From NCBI RefSeq assembly GCF_000172155.1, contig NZ_ABIZ01000001.1, positions 992,001 through 1,056,000 of the forward strand: a DNA stretch of 64,000 bases, in the 5' to 3' direction. Under the pieces are notes generated by a model. The model did not search any database. It was not told where the DNA came from and was given only the letters and a program-made list of their open reading frames with translations. Below are positions 16,027 through 25,700 of the stretch, piece by piece; the stretch's first letter is position 1, and every line of letters begins with the position of its first letter. This DNA is from Verrucomicrobium spinosum DSM 4136 = JCM 18804. GTDB lineage: Bacteria > Verrucomicrobiota > Verrucomicrobiia > Verrucomicrobiales > Verrucomicrobiaceae. A program made the position numbers and the translations under genes.

Positions 16027-18903
16027 ATGAGTCGGAAAATTATCGTTTTGGCAGCACTATTGTATCACTTGGGGTCACAATCAGGATCAGGTGAGCCTCC
16101 ACAGTACACCCTGCCGGAAGGTCTCGAGCTGGTTTCCGCCGCGGCACCACCGTTGGTTCACCACCCGATCATGGGCTGCGTGGATCCGCAAGGGGCGCTG
16201 TACCTGGGTGATGCGGCAGGACTCAACCTGAACAAGGCGGAGCTGGAAACCCAGCTCCCCAACCGTGTGCTCAAGCTGGTGGATGACAATGCAGACGGCG
16301 TTTATGACCGCGCGACGGTCTTTGCGGACAAGATGACTTTTCCGCAAGGGGCCTGCTGGCACGAGGGGGCTCTGTATGTGGCGTCACCCCCCGGGATCTG
16401 GCGGTTGCGGGACGCCGATGGCGATGGTGTGGCGGAAGAGCGAACGATGATCGTGGGTGGCTTTGACTACACGGGCAACGCGGCCGATGTCCATGGCCCG
16501 TTTCTTCATCCCAATGGCAGGCTTTACTGGTGCCATGGACGCAAAGGGCATCGCGTGGTGCAGAGTGCTGGTGGCAAGCTCGTGCATGAAGGCCTGGCCT
16601 CGGGGATCTGGTCGTGCCAGCCGGACGGCTCCGATGTGCGGTGGCATTCACTGGGATGCGCAGACAATCCCACCGAAATCGATTTCACCCCCGAAGGCGA
16701 CATCATCGGGACCTGCAATCTCTATTACTCCCAGCCTCGCGGTGACACCCTCATGCACTGGCTGGAGGGCGGAGTGTACGAGCGGGCGGACATGATGAAG
16801 GCCATCACAGGCCTGCCCAGAACGCTGGAACGCATGCCGGTGATCCACAACTTTGGTCATGTGGCCGTCTCCGGCTGCACGTTTGACCGGACCGGGGTGT
16901 TGTTTCCTCCATCGGCCGGAAAGCGGACCCTTTTCGTCACCCACTTCAACACGCAGCGAGTGGTGCGGATGGAGCTGGAGCCTTTGGGATCCACCTACAA
17001 GGCGGTCGAACGAGAGTTCTTGAAGATCCATGATCCTGAGGCTCATTTGACGGATGTGATCGAAGATCGCGACGGCTCTTTACTGGTGCTCGACACCGGA
17101 GGGTGGTTCCGCATTGGTTGCCCCAGCAGCCTCATGGCCAAACCGGATGTCAAAGGCGCGGTTTACCGCATCCGGAAGAGCGGACAGGGGGATCTGGCAC
17201 CGCCGCTTGGCAAGGTGCCCCGGCCGCCTTCGTCCACCGGTTCATGGGCATGGCAGACGGAGGAGGAGATTCGCGCCGCACTGACCTCAGGTGTCCTCTC
17301 CCGGCAAAGGATGGCCTGCGATGCCCTGGCGCGCCGGGCTGACCTTAAAACCCTGCTCGAACCGCTGAAAATGCTTCTCACGTCCGAGGTTGATCCTGCT
17401 TTGGAGCATGCGGGCATCCGGGCTCTGGCTGCCTTGATGACGGTGGAGGATCTTCTTGGTGGCAGAGAATCTTCTGCGAACGACCGCCTGCGGAGTTGCG
17501 AGGTTCGAGCGGCTAACTATTCCCAGATCGACGGCAGCGGACCCGCGGCGGACCGCGCGACGTACAGCGTCCGTCTCGTCAGCCTCGCCAGCAGTCTCGG
17601 ACTCGAGCAGCCCATGACGAGGGATGCGGTCCTGTTCGGCCTGGATCTGATCCCTGAGGCGGTCGATGCGAATGCCAGGACGTTTGATGAGTGGTTGGCG
17701 GCCGGTCCGCTCGCTCCGGCCCAAGCGGCCGTGGTGGAGAGGGTCTTGAAGAACCGGCTGGGCAACCCGGCGGCGGCGCAGGTTTTGGCCCGCATGCTGG
17801 CCCATTCGGACGCGGTCACGCGGCGTCTGGCCTTGCAGATCGCCGCGCAGTCGAGTGCGGTTCCCCCAGTGGAAGGCATCATCGCCCCGCTTTTGGCGGA
17901 CCTGGCCCGTCTGGCTGAGCCGGAAGCGGGCGGGAGGAGTGCCTTGCCCGTGCTTCTTGGGGTCGTGCAGCGGCTAAAGTCCCCTCAGTTTGATCCGGTC
18001 TTGGAGCGGCTCGCGGCGGACGCGTCGCAACCGTCGTCGCTAAGATTGAAGGCCCTGACGGCACTGTCGTCTTCGGGCGGGGCGGTGCGCAGTGCCTCCT
18101 TCGATCTCCTCTCCAAAGCGGCTGCGGACCCAATCAATATTGCCGCTCGCATCGAGGCCGTGCGGATGCTTGCGGCGGCCCGGTTGACGGACGCCCAGTT
18201 GGCTGCGGTCCTGGCTGATTTGCCCATGTGCGGTCCCTTGGAACTGGCGGAATGGCTCAAGGGATTGCGGAAATACGGCGAACCAGAACAGGGGCGGATG
18301 ATCGCTCGTGCCCTGGCGGCGACTCCAGCGCTGGGGAGCATCGACGAAAGCACTGTGCGGACGCTCTGTAGTGACTGGCCGACGGACGTCTTTGCCGGAT
18401 TGCGCCCCTCTCTGGAGAAGGCGCATGAGGCCATCGAGCTCAAGAAGCGGCGGCTCGAATTGCTGGCCACGCTCGTCAAAGAGAAGGGCCGCCCTCAGGA
18501 AGGGGGCAAACTGTTTGAGACGGGACGGGGCACCTGCGTGGCCTGCCATCAGGTGGCGGGCTTGGGGCGGGCCATTGGGCCTGACCTCAGCCGCATCGGG
18601 GCCATCCGCCGGGAGCGTGACCTGCTGGAGAGCATCCTGTTCCCCAGCGCCACGCTGGCCCGTGACTATGAAACCCAGGCGATTGAGACGTCAGATGGAC
18701 AGAGCCACATGGGGCTGATCCGCAGTCACACCGCGGAGGGGCTTTTGCTGGTGGATCTGGCCGGGCAGGAGAAGAGCCTCGCGCATGACCGCATCTCTGC
18801 GCAAACCACCCTCGCGACAAGTCTCATGCCCATGGGGCTGGACATGACGATGAGTGAGCAGGAGCTCTGTGACCTGGTGGCCTGGTTGTGTTCCCGCAAG
18901 TGA
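16027..18903 (+). CDS. PVC-type heme-binding CxxCH protein (propeller dehydrogenase-like + HEAT + cytochrome c)
   Basis: A 958-residue exported protein. After a weak signal peptide, residues about 25-390 form the PVC-type propeller, with Asp/Gly-rich repeat turns such as DDNADGVYDR and DADGDGVAEE. The middle (about 410-790) is Ala/Leu-rich and helical, fitting HEAT-like repeats. A C-terminal cytochrome c domain has CVACH at about 837-841, followed by GPDLSRIG and a Met-rich end where the axial Met may lie. Such proteins are annotated as membrane-bound dehydrogenases and are thought to oxidise sugars or alcohols in the periplasm; the substrate is unknown. It ends 17 bp before the convergent ECF sigma factor gene. 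Confidence 0.9.
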   Translation: MSRKIIVLAALLYHLGSQSGSGEPPQYTLPEGLELVSAAAPPLVHHPIMGCVDPQGALYLGDAAGLNLNKAELETQLPNRVLKLVDDNADGVYDRATVFADKMTFPQGACWHEGALYVASPPGIWRLRDADGDGVAEERTMIVGGFDYTGNAADVHGPFLHPNGRLYWCHGRKGHRVVQSAGGKLVHEGLASGIWSCQPDGSDVRWHSLGCADNPTEIDFTPEGDIIGTCNLYYSQPRGDTLMHWLEGGVYERADMMKAITGLPRTLERMPVIHNFGHVAVSGCTFDRTGVLFPPSAGKRTLFVTHFNTQRVVRMELEPLGSTYKAVEREFLKIHDPEAHLTDVIEDRDGSLLVLDTGGWFRIGCPSSLMAKPDVKGAVYRIRKSGQGDLAPPLGKVPRPPSSTGSWAWQTEEEIRAALTSGVLSRQRMACDALARRADLKTLLEPLKMLLTSEVDPALEHAGIRALAALMTVEDLLGGRESSANDRLRSCEVRAANYSQIDGSGPAADRATYSVRLVSLASSLGLEQPMTRDAVLFGLDLIPEAVDANARTFDEWLAAGPLAPAQAAVVERVLKNRLGNPAAAQVLARMLAHSDAVTRRLALQIAAQSSAVPPVEGIIAPLLADLARLAEPEAGGRSALPVLLGVVQRLKSPQFDPVLERLAADASQPSSLRLKALTALSSSGGAVRSASFDLLSKAAADPINIAARIEAVRMLAAARLTDAQLAAVLADLPMCGPLELAEWLKGLRKYGEPEQGRMIARALAATPALGSIDESTVRTLCSDWPTDVFAGLRPSLEKAHEAIELKKRRLELLATLVKEKGRPQEGGKLFETGRGTCVACHQVAGLGRAIGPDLSRIGAIRRERDLLESILFPSATLARDYETQAIETSDGQSHMGLIRSHTAEGLLLVDLAGQEKSLAHDRISAQTTLATSLMPMGLDMTMSEQELCDLVAWLCSRK

Positions 18904-18920
18904 TGCCAAGCCAAGCAGGG

Positions 18921-19676
18921 TTACTTCTCGAAGCAGCGCCAGAGATAGCTCAATTCATCATCCAGCTCGGCCTCACTCACCATTGGCTTGATGACTTCCT
19001 CCAGCATCTGGCGGAATTTTCTGCCGAAGCGGGAGACGCGCTGGCGCATGGTTACTTCCGTGATGCCCAGTCGGGCCGCAGCCACTTCGTAGCTCTCCCC
19101 TTCACCGCGCTTCCTGAGGAGGAAGTCCTGGAGGGTCTCAAATTCCTCGCCCCGGCCTTCCGCCACAAACTTGGCGCGCAGGCGGTCCAGCGCTTCGCGG
19201 AAGGTGGCTAGCGTCCAGGCGCGGTCGAATTCCTTGTCAGGCGTGTTGTCGTCCCGGGGCTCCACCGCCGTGCGATTGGTCTCGCTGGGGAACTCTGCTG
19301 GCACGTGGATGGCATGGCCGCCACGCTTCTGGGCGTGTTGTTTGCGGCGGTGATTGGCCACGAAATTGTCCAGATAGCTCAGCAGGAAGGAGCGGAAACG
19401 ACCTTTTTCAGGATCGGCGCGCTTCAGATAGTCCCCATGGATCAGCCAGGTGATGAAGGTCTGGGCCAGATCCTCTGAGTCATGATGCTCGTAGCCGTGC
19501 TTGAACCGCAGCGCGATGTAAATGGGGTGGCGGTAAATCCGGCAAAGCTCCTCCAGCGCATTGGCGGAGTCTCGGTCCATCCCGCCTCCCTTGGCGCGGT
19601 TGACCACATCCCACTTGGTCACAAACGTGGAATCATGTGAGGTGGAGAATCGGGCAGTGGAGAACTTGTCGTTCAT
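18921..19676 (-). CDS. ECF-type RNA polymerase sigma factor
   Basis: About 251 residues from ATG 19676 (MNDKFSTARF). A longer frame from 19745 adds a hydrophobic stretch unlike a sigma factor, so this start is preferred. Region 2 is visible near 40-110 (LEELCRIYRHPIY, then EDLAQTFITWLIHGDYLKRADPEKGRF in two parts), and region 4 near 185-225 contains the helix-turn-helix EVAAARLGITEVTMRQRVSRF. The sequence resembles the sigma factors expanded in PVC bacteria. No anti-sigma gene is adjacent. It converges on the heme propeller gene and is divergent from the membrane protein at 19955. Confidence 0.85.
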   Translation of the reverse strand: MNDKFSTARFSTSHDSTFVTKWDVVNRAKGGGMDRDSANALEELCRIYRHPIYIALRFKHGYEHHDSEDLAQTFITWLIHGDYLKRADPEKGRFRSFLLSYLDNFVANHRRKQHAQKRGGHAIHVPAEFPSETNRTAVEPRDDNTPDKEFDRAWTLATFREALDRLRAKFVAEGRGEEFETLQDFLLRKRGEGESYEVAAARLGITEVTMRQRVSRFGRKFRQMLEEVIKPMVSEAELDDELSYLWRCFEK

Positions 19677-19902
19677 GGTGGCTACGGTGTTGCGAGTCGA
19701 ACTGGGCCGCAGTAGCAGGAATGATAGGAGTTTACCAAAGCACAAAGTGCGCCGGAAGCGAGCACTACCCTGTATGGAATTCTACGGACAGCAGGGAAAA
19801 TGTTTTACTTTTCAGGTCACATTGGCCCGGATTTCCAAATGCATGCCCTTGAAGGCCCACACGGTTCTCCCCCTTTGAGCCCGGGGTCTTCACAAAACCC
19901 CA

Positions 19903-19932
19903 CCGGCGTGCCCCTTTGCAGGGGTGCGCCGG
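19903..19932. other. GC-rich hairpin in divergent intergenic region
   Basis: CCGGCGTGCCCC (19903-19914) pairs with GGGGTGCGCCGG (19921-19932), with one mismatch. There is no T-run. It sits 22 bp before the start of the membrane protein gene and may be an operator, an mRNA leader structure or a REP unit. Confidence 0.4.
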
Positions 19933-19954
19933 ACACCCCGTTTAGACCGAGATC

Positions 19955-20470
19955 ATGAATCCTGCCGTTCCACCCTTGCGGTCAGAAGAAATTGAGCGGT
20001 TGCCTGAACTGCGATTCGCTCCTAAATCGTTGCCATCTGCCAAAGCTATGCCTTTTCCCCGTTTCGTGCTCTCCCTTGTTGGGGCGTCCCTCATTCTCTG
20101 GGGCGCCAAGGGCGAGGTGTTGAACATGCCGATGATCGGGGTGGTGAGCCTCTTTGAGATGAACCGGGCCGCGGCGTGGACCCTGGTGTCCGCTGCCGTG
20201 ATCGTGATGGCGCTCGCCTGGCTAAGATCGGCCAGGTATGCCTGGATTGCGTGGATCATCGCTGTCGGGGCACTGAGCTTTCTGGTCAAAGATCTCTGGG
20301 GTAAGGTGGATCTTCTTGCCGCTGGTTTTGAAGAATTGAAGGCGGCAGGCCTTCCGGCGATGGATCTGAACTCGATCATCGCGAAGACCCAGATCAAGCC
20401 TGGGGCTGTTTCCCTGGGTGTGGGGCTGGTAATCCAGATGGTGGGCCTGCTCCTTACGCGGCGGAAGTAG
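19955..20470 (+). CDS. Small integral membrane protein
   Basis: A 171-residue protein of unknown function with four likely membrane helices at about 34-50, 71-90, 94-110 and 149-166. The first ~30 residues are a soluble Pro/Arg/Glu segment. No enzymatic motif. A second ATG at 20048 would trim the N-terminus and cannot be excluded. Its end overlaps the end of folP on the other strand by 17 bp. Confidence 0.6.
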   Translation: MNPAVPPLRSEEIERLPELRFAPKSLPSAKAMPFPRFVLSLVGASLILWGAKGEVLNMPMIGVVSLFEMNRAAAWTLVSAAVIVMALAWLRSARYAWIAWIIAVGALSFLVKDLWGKVDLLAAGFEELKAAGLPAMDLNSIIAKTQIKPGAVSLGVGLVIQMVGLLLTRRK

Positions 20471-21350
20471 CGATTGGACTCGGGTGGGTGGCCTGCCAGA
20501 GGACTTTCACTGCCTGGGCCGCTGCTTCCACATGGTGTACCCGGAAGATTTGCGCTCCACGGCGGATGCCGACGGCGATGCAGGCGACCGTTCCAGCATC
20601 ACGGTCTTGCGGGTTCGGCAGCTCCAAGACTTGACCGATGACGGTCTTCCGTGAGACGGGCAACAGGAGGGGACGGCCAAAGCGGTGCAACCGATCCAGC
20701 TCCCGGTAGATGGCGAGGTTGTCATCGCGTTGTTTGGCAAAGTCGATGCCAGGATCGAGTAGCACCCGCTCTTCAGAAAGACCGGCGGTCTTGGCCAGGA
20801 GGAGCTTGTCTTCAAAAAAGCGGTCTAGCGTCTCCATCACGTCCGGATAACTCACGTGGGTGTGTGGGATTTTGGGCTCGCCTACGCTGTGCATGATGAG
20901 CAGAGCAGCGTCGTGTTGGGCGCACAGTTCGGCGTTGCGTGCGTCCGGCAGTCCGGAGATGTCATTGATTAAATCCCCGCCAAGGGGAAGCACCCGCTCG
21001 ATTACCCCGCTACGCCAGGTGTTGATCGACAAAATCGGCGGCCAGAGCTGGTCGGAATCCCAGGGGGGGCTGGCAAATTCCGCTGTCAGAGCTGGCCAGG
21101 CTTGCAGGAAGGGGAGGAGCCGGGCCACTTCTTCGTCCTCGGTGATGGCGGCACGATTGGTGCGGGCGCTCTCTGCGCCAATATCGATGATGTCGGCTCC
21201 TGCTTTCAGAAACTGCCTCGCCTGGGCCAGGGCGACCCCGGCGTCGAGTGACCCGTCACCTGAAAACGAGTCGTCGTTGATGTTCACGATGCCCATGACC
21301 AGCGGGCGTCGCGGGAAGCGGACTTGAAGGCCACGGGCTTTGAGTAACAT
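20454..21350 (-). CDS. folP: Dihydropteroate synthase
   Basis: A 298-residue TIM-barrel enzyme condensing 6-hydroxymethyl-7,8-dihydropterin diphosphate with p-aminobenzoate in folate synthesis. Signature segments: VMGIVNINDDSFSGDG (about 18-33), ADIIDIGAESAR (about 53-64), ISGLPDARN (about 131-139), LLDPGIDFAKQ (about 197-207) and SRKTVIG (about 232-238), where Lys and Arg bind the pterin phosphate. It starts 18 bp after the hisJ stop on the same strand, so the two are probably cotranscribed. Confidence 0.93.
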   Translation of the reverse strand: MLLKARGLQVRFPRRPLVMGIVNINDDSFSGDGSLDAGVALAQARQFLKAGADIIDIGAESARTNRAAITEDEEVARLLPFLQAWPALTAEFASPPWDSDQLWPPILSINTWRSGVIERVLPLGGDLINDISGLPDARNAELCAQHDAALLIMHSVGEPKIPHTHVSYPDVMETLDRFFEDKLLLAKTAGLSEERVLLDPGIDFAKQRDDNLAIYRELDRLHRFGRPLLLPVSRKTVIGQVLELPNPQDRDAGTVACIAVGIRRGAQIFRVHHVEAAAQAVKVLWQATHPSPIATSAA

Positions 21351-21368
21351 AGGCGTCGCGGACTGGGT

Positions 21369-22160
21369 TCAGAGGGGGATGGGGGTGGCGGTCCGGCCCA
21401 AAAACTTGAGTGTGTGGGTGTAGCCCACCTCCCGGGCGAGAGCCACGGCCTTGTCGAAATCTGCGCCAACCTCCCCCGGAGCATGGGCGTCGGAGTTGAT
21501 GAGCAGTGGCACCCCTGCGGAGAAGGCCATCTCCAGAAACTCCCGACTGGGGTACATCTCGCGAACATCCTTGCGCAGCCCTGCGGTGTTGATTTCGATG
21601 GCTGTCCCGATATCCGCGAGAGCCTGGATCGTGGGCTCATAATAAGGGCGCAGATCGCCTGAAGGGCGGTGGCCAAACTTCTTGGGAAGGTCTGGGTGCC
21701 CCATGAAATCAAAAAGCCGGGAGCGGATCGCTTTTTCGAACAGTCTCCAATAGGTCGCCCAGATCTCCTCCACACCGTGTTCTGAAAAGCGCGAGAGGTG
21801 CTTGGGGTTGTCCACATCCCAGCCGGGGGCAATGTAGTGGACGCTGCCAATGAGGTAGTCGAATGGGGCTTTGGTCGAGAGTTCCTCCACCCAGGCCTCT
21901 CCTCCCTCCAAATAGTCCACTTCCAATCCCAGTCGAATAGGCAGGGAGGGGTGCTCAGCTCTTGCTTCGTCCACCATCTCCAGGTAGCGGGGGAATTCCT
22001 CCCATTCCATCCGCCAGTCGTCGAAGTGGGACTTCATCGGGCTGTGGTCGGACAATCCGATCTCGGGCAGGCCAAGTGCCACAGCAGCAGCGGCATACTC
22101 ACGGGGATGGCCCTCTGCATGTTTGCAAAGAGGAGTGTGTAAATGGTAGTCCGGCGGCAT
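21369..22160 (-). CDS. hisJ: Histidinol-phosphatase, PHP family (HisJ/HisK type)
   Basis: A 263-residue PHP-domain phosphatase, predicted to remove phosphate from histidinol phosphate, the penultimate step of histidine synthesis. The N-terminal motif DYHLHTPLCKHAEGH and SDHSP provide metal-binding His and Asp residues; further ligands are in GLEVDYLEG, GSVHYI, MGHPDL and NSDAHAPGEVG, in the standard PHP order. PHP proteins can act on other sugar phosphates, but the HLHTPLCKHA start and overall length fit the histidinol-phosphatase subfamily. Upstream of folP. Confidence 0.85.
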   Translation of the reverse strand: MPPDYHLHTPLCKHAEGHPREYAAAAVALGLPEIGLSDHSPMKSHFDDWRMEWEEFPRYLEMVDEARAEHPSLPIRLGLEVDYLEGGEAWVEELSTKAPFDYLIGSVHYIAPGWDVDNPKHLSRFSEHGVEEIWATYWRLFEKAIRSRLFDFMGHPDLPKKFGHRPSGDLRPYYEPTIQALADIGTAIEINTAGLRKDVREMYPSREFLEMAFSAGVPLLINSDAHAPGEVGADFDKAVALAREVGYTHTLKFLGRTATPIPL

Positions 22161-22205
22161 GGTGCAATGGAGTCGAAGCGAAACGAATGAATTTCAAAAA
22201 AAATC

Positions 22206-22235
22206 TTGAAGGGATGTGTACGAGTCCGCTAGTTT
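22206..22235 (+). promoter_or_regulatory. Possible promoter of secreted protein gene, near-leaderless
   Basis: TTGAAG (22206-22211), 18-bp spacer, TAGTTT (22230-22235); the chosen start codon is at 22243, only 7 bp further. Confidence 0.35.
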
Positions 22236-22242
22236 CAGGCCC

Positions 22243-23058
22243 ATGACTAAGAAAAAGCTATTTTCAGTTCTTGCTGGTCTTGCGCTCGTGTCGGGCTCAC
22301 AGGCGTTTGCCTGGGTGGGCGGTCCTTTCGACAACGGCGACTATAGCGCCACGCTGGATAATGAAGGCGTGTATCAGGCCTCCCTGCGCTACAAAAACGG
22401 GTCTGGCTACGCCCAGTGGGGAAACAACGTTGACCTTGGACCTTCGGTTGCCTCTGGTTCAACGGGCAGCGGTGGCAGCACGACCGCCACGAATTCCACG
22501 GTGGGCAGCTATCTGAACCGTAGCGTCCTTTACTATCAGGGCATCGCCTTTTTCGGCACGGCTTCCGGCATGGTGGACATGGACCGTCGCGAAGTGACCT
22601 GCGTCACCAACTCCCAGTCCGAAGTGACTTTGAGCGACCAGGCTTCCACGAACACCCAAGGCAGTTTCTTCCTTTTCGGTTCCAGCAACACCGTCAACTC
22701 CTCCACCAGCGTGGTGAACAACGGTGGCCGTGGCTTTGTCGCCAACACCAACTTCGTCGCCAAGATCACCAAGACCTATCCCGAACTCCGTTTCTCTGGC
22801 AAAGGCAAGATCACCATCCTTTCCCCGGATGCGCAGCCGATCATCTCGCAGCTGGCCCAGACCATTGCTGAAGGCCTGGTCGAAATCGAGCCTTCGGATG
22901 ACGGTACGATCATCATCAACAATCCGTTCGGCTTCCTGAGCGATCCTGTCTTCCTTGCGGCAATCACCCCCAAGAACATTGACGAAGTTCAAGAAAATGC
23001 CGAAACCCTGACGATGAAAGTGTACGGCAGCCGTCGCTTCTTCCTGGGTTCCCGCTAA
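22243..23058 (+). CDS. Secreted protein of unknown function
   Basis: A 271-residue protein from ATG 22243, directly followed by a signal peptide (MTKKKLFSVLAGLALVSGS, cleavage after AFA). An earlier in-frame start would add 9 residues ahead of the signal. The mature part is Ser/Thr/Asn/Gly-rich with alternating beta-type segments and a Gly/Ser linker near residues 77-90. It is otherwise unrecognised; outer-membrane or extracellular location is likely. It is followed by a strong terminator, so it is probably transcribed alone. Confidence 0.7.
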   Translation: MTKKKLFSVLAGLALVSGSQAFAWVGGPFDNGDYSATLDNEGVYQASLRYKNGSGYAQWGNNVDLGPSVASGSTGSGGSTTATNSTVGSYLNRSVLYYQGIAFFGTASGMVDMDRREVTCVTNSQSEVTLSDQASTNTQGSFFLFGSSNTVNSSTSVVNNGGRGFVANTNFVAKITKTYPELRFSGKGKITILSPDAQPIISQLAQTIAEGLVEIEPSDDGTIIINNPFGFLSDPVFLAAITPKNIDEVQENAETLTMKVYGSRRFFLGSR

Positions 23059-23098
23059 TTGAGTAAGCCTGTTTCCGACTTGATCTGAAGTCCCTTTG

Positions 23099-23126
23099 TG
23101 CCGCGCGATTCATCGCGCGGCATTTT
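23099..23126 (+). terminator. Rho-independent terminator
   Basis: TGCCGCGCGA (23099-23108) pairs perfectly with TCGCGCGGCA (23113-23122) around a 4-nt loop, followed by TTTT. Confidence 0.85.
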
Positions 23127-23141
23127 CACTTTTAGTGAGAG

Positions 23142-23669
23142 ATGAGAAAACGCCCCGTTCCCCACGGATACACCCTCATTGAGATGTTGATCGTCATCGC
23201 CATTGTGGCGTTGCTGGCAACCATCTCGTTTCCTGTATTCGGTCAATTCCGGAACATGGCAGGCTATGCGGCCTGCATTTCCAACATGAGGATCATGCAT
23301 GTGGGGTTCAACTCATACATGCAGGATCATGAAATGGTCTGGCCCCAGCTCCCTGAGGATGGGTACGAGGATGAAGACCAGGAGTGGAAGTGGTGGTATG
23401 AGAAGCTGAAGGACTATGGCGTGGCCAAGACCAACTGGGTCTGCCCATCCGATGACACCCACCGGGGTGTGGCCAATGACGACAGCGGAGAAGAGATTTA
23501 CTCCAGCTCGTACGTACCCACGACGTTTGATGACTCCCCGAGCACGGCTTTCCGCTGGAACCAGCCTTGGGTTCTGGAGCGTGGCGGATTCCACAAAAAG
23601 ACCCAGGGGCCGAACATGTTGATGCCTGACGGCACCATTCAGCAGGGCCCCTCGATGATGGCTCCCTAG
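23142..23669 (+). CDS. Type II secretion/pilin-like pseudopilin
   Basis: A 175-residue protein with a class III prepilin leader: short basic start, Gly at 9, then YTLIEMLIVIAIVALLATI with Glu at mature position +5, as required for PilD-type processing. A short soluble domain follows, with CPSDD and a Trp-rich acidic stretch; the end (MLMPDGTIQQGP) resembles the H-x9-DG-type ends of PVC pseudopilin-like proteins. PVC genomes carry many such orphan pseudopilins. No secretion genes are adjacent. Confidence 0.8.
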   Translation: MRKRPVPHGYTLIEMLIVIAIVALLATISFPVFGQFRNMAGYAACISNMRIMHVGFNSYMQDHEMVWPQLPEDGYEDEDQEWKWWYEKLKDYGVAKTNWVCPSDDTHRGVANDDSGEEIYSSSYVPTTFDDSPSTAFRWNQPWVLERGGFHKKTQGPNMLMPDGTIQQGPSMMAP

Positions 23670-23802
23670 TGCGACAGGGGGGGGGATTGATGCGGGCACT
23701 GTCCCGCGTGGCTGAAGCCTCCCTGGCAGGCGCTTCCCTGCATCCACCCTAGTTGGTGCTTGCAAGTGGGCGCGGGCTCCTGCATTGCTTGGGCTTTCTG
23801 AC

Positions 23803-25335
23803 ATGAGCACAGCCTCCGCCATTACCCCTACCCGCGCCGACAACTTTCCTGAGTGGTATCAGCAAGTCGTCCGAGCTGCCGATCTCGCTGAAAACTCTGA
23901 GGTGCGAGGCTGCATGGTCATCAAGCCGTGGGGCTACGGGATATGGGAGCTCATCCAGAAGCACCTTGATGCCAAGTTCAAGGAAACGGGGCACCAGAAT
24001 GCGTATTTCCCGTTGCTGATTCCTCTGAGCTATCTGGAAAAGGAAGCTCAGCACGCAGAAGGATTCGCCACAGAATGTGCCGTGGTGACGCATCACCGCC
24101 TCGAAGCGGTGAAGCAGCCCGATGGCACCGTGAAAATGGAGCCCACCGGCAAGCTCGAAGAGCCCTTCGTCATTCGCCCGACTTCTGAGACGATCATTGG
24201 GGCCGCTTTCGCACGGTGGGTGGAAAGCTACCGCGACCTGCCCCTGCTCATCAACCAGTGGGCCAACGTGATGCGCTGGGAGATGCGCCCCCGTCTTTTC
24301 CTCCGCACGGCCGAGTTTCTGTGGCAGGAGGGGCACACTGCCCATGAGACCTCTGAGGAAGCCATGAAAGAGGCCAAGCTGATGCACGGCGTCTATGAAG
24401 ATTTCCTGCGCAACTATCTCGCCATTCCCGCCATTCCGGGAGAAAAGACTGAGCGCGAGCGCTTCCCCGGTGCGCTGAACACTTTCACGGTTGAGGCCAT
24501 GGTGCAGGACCGCAAGGCCATCCAGGCGGGCACCTCGCATTTCCTGGGGCAGAACTTCGCCAAGGCGGCCAACATTGAGTTTCTGGGGCGCGACAATCTT
24601 CGTCACCATGCTTGGACGACGAGCTGGGGGGTGAGCACCCGTCTGATTGGCACATTGCTGATGGCCCATGCAGACGATGACGGTGCGGTGCTGCCTCCCC
24701 GGATCGCTCCCACGCAGATCGTGATCCTCCCGGTCACTCCCAAGCCTGATACCAAGGATGCGGTGATTGACGCGTGCGAAGCCCTGGCCACCACCTTGCG
24801 TGCCCACGCCTTTCATGGCGAGCCGCTGCGTGTCCATGTGGACAAGCGGGACATCGCCGGCGGCGCTCGCAACTGGGAGTGGATCAAGAAAGGGGTGCCG
24901 CTGCGTGTCGAGATCGGCCCGCGCGACATCACCAGCCGCAGTGTGGCGGTGGCGCGTCGTGACCGCGGCCCCAAAGAGAAAGAATTCATCCCCAAAGAAC
25001 AGTTCATTCAAGATGTGGGCGACATTCTCGCCGACATCCAGAAGCAGCTGCTGGCCCGCGCTACCGCGCTCCGTAACGAGCACATGCACAAGCTTAACAC
25101 GGAAGCGGAGTTTCGTGCTTTCTTCACGCCGAAGAGCGAAGACAAGCCAGAGATCCACGGCGGTTTTGCCCTCATGCACTGGGCGGGCAGCAGCGAAGAT
25201 GAAGAGCGGCTTCAAAAGGAACTCAAGGTCACCGTCCGTTGTATCCCCGATGGCGACGAGTACGTCGAAGAAGGGGTGTGCTTCCTGACGGGCAAGCCCA
25301 GCTCCCGCCGCGTGGTGTTTGCGAAGAGCTATTGA
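23803..25335 (+). CDS. proS: Prolyl-tRNA synthetase (archaeal/eukaryal type)
   Basis: A 510-residue class II synthetase charging tRNA-Pro. The short N-terminus without an editing insertion, the motif 2 region (VMRWEMRPRLFLRTAEFLWQEGHTAHET, split over about 154-181), motif 3 and the C-terminal zinc-type region place it with the archaeal/eukaryal-type (type 3) ProS found in some bacteria, not with E. coli-type ProS. The start at 23803 gives MSTASAITPTR; an upstream in-frame codon at 23785 adds six unlikely residues. Flanked downstream by a 600-bp repeat-rich gap. Confidence 0.95.
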   Translation: MSTASAITPTRADNFPEWYQQVVRAADLAENSEVRGCMVIKPWGYGIWELIQKHLDAKFKETGHQNAYFPLLIPLSYLEKEAQHAEGFATECAVVTHHRLEAVKQPDGTVKMEPTGKLEEPFVIRPTSETIIGAAFARWVESYRDLPLLINQWANVMRWEMRPRLFLRTAEFLWQEGHTAHETSEEAMKEAKLMHGVYEDFLRNYLAIPAIPGEKTERERFPGALNTFTVEAMVQDRKAIQAGTSHFLGQNFAKAANIEFLGRDNLRHHAWTTSWGVSTRLIGTLLMAHADDDGAVLPPRIAPTQIVILPVTPKPDTKDAVIDACEALATTLRAHAFHGEPLRVHVDKRDIAGGARNWEWIKKGVPLRVEIGPRDITSRSVAVARRDRGPKEKEFIPKEQFIQDVGDILADIQKQLLARATALRNEHMHKLNTEAEFRAFFTPKSEDKPEIHGGFALMHWAGSSEDEERLQKELKVTVRCIPDGDEYVEEGVCFLTGKPSSRRVVFAKSY

Positions 25336-25435
25336 TCGGCGCTGCGGCAAGATTTCGGGATCTTTTCCCGGGAGGGGAGGGGCAAGGAGCTGCGAGGTTC
25401 TTTGCCCCTTGCTATTGGGACAAAGTGAGCGGAGG

Positions 25436-25700
25436 GCGACGGATGGGGAGCCTGACCGCCGTAACTCCTTCGGAGTAGGCGCTATTTCATTGCCTACCCA
25501 ACGTAGGCTCGCTGGAAGCTCGCCAATGTTGGGCTTGTGGCTGCATCCTCTTCGAGGAAGAGCTTCCGACAGGCTGCTTTGCACGCACGGTTTTTGGAAG
25601 TTGTACGGAGTCCAGTCCCGCATGCGGGGCTGCCTCAGTGCACCCGCCGCAAACTGAGGCAGACTGAAGTCCGCCACTACTTTGCTGGAGCTGAGCCTGC
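25436..25700. repeat. REP-like palindrome cluster between proS and rpsB
   Basis: The stretch from 25336 to 25931 has no gene. It contains clustered short inverted repeats, including CTCGCTGGAAGCTCGCC and a GAGGAAGAGCTTCC-type unit, and ends with a 30-bp segment (25654-25683, starting CTGAGGCAGACTGAAG) that recurs with two mismatches at 50122-50151. Bases 25700-25931 include a T-rich stretch that probably holds the rpsB promoter; no single promoter stands out. Confidence 0.6.
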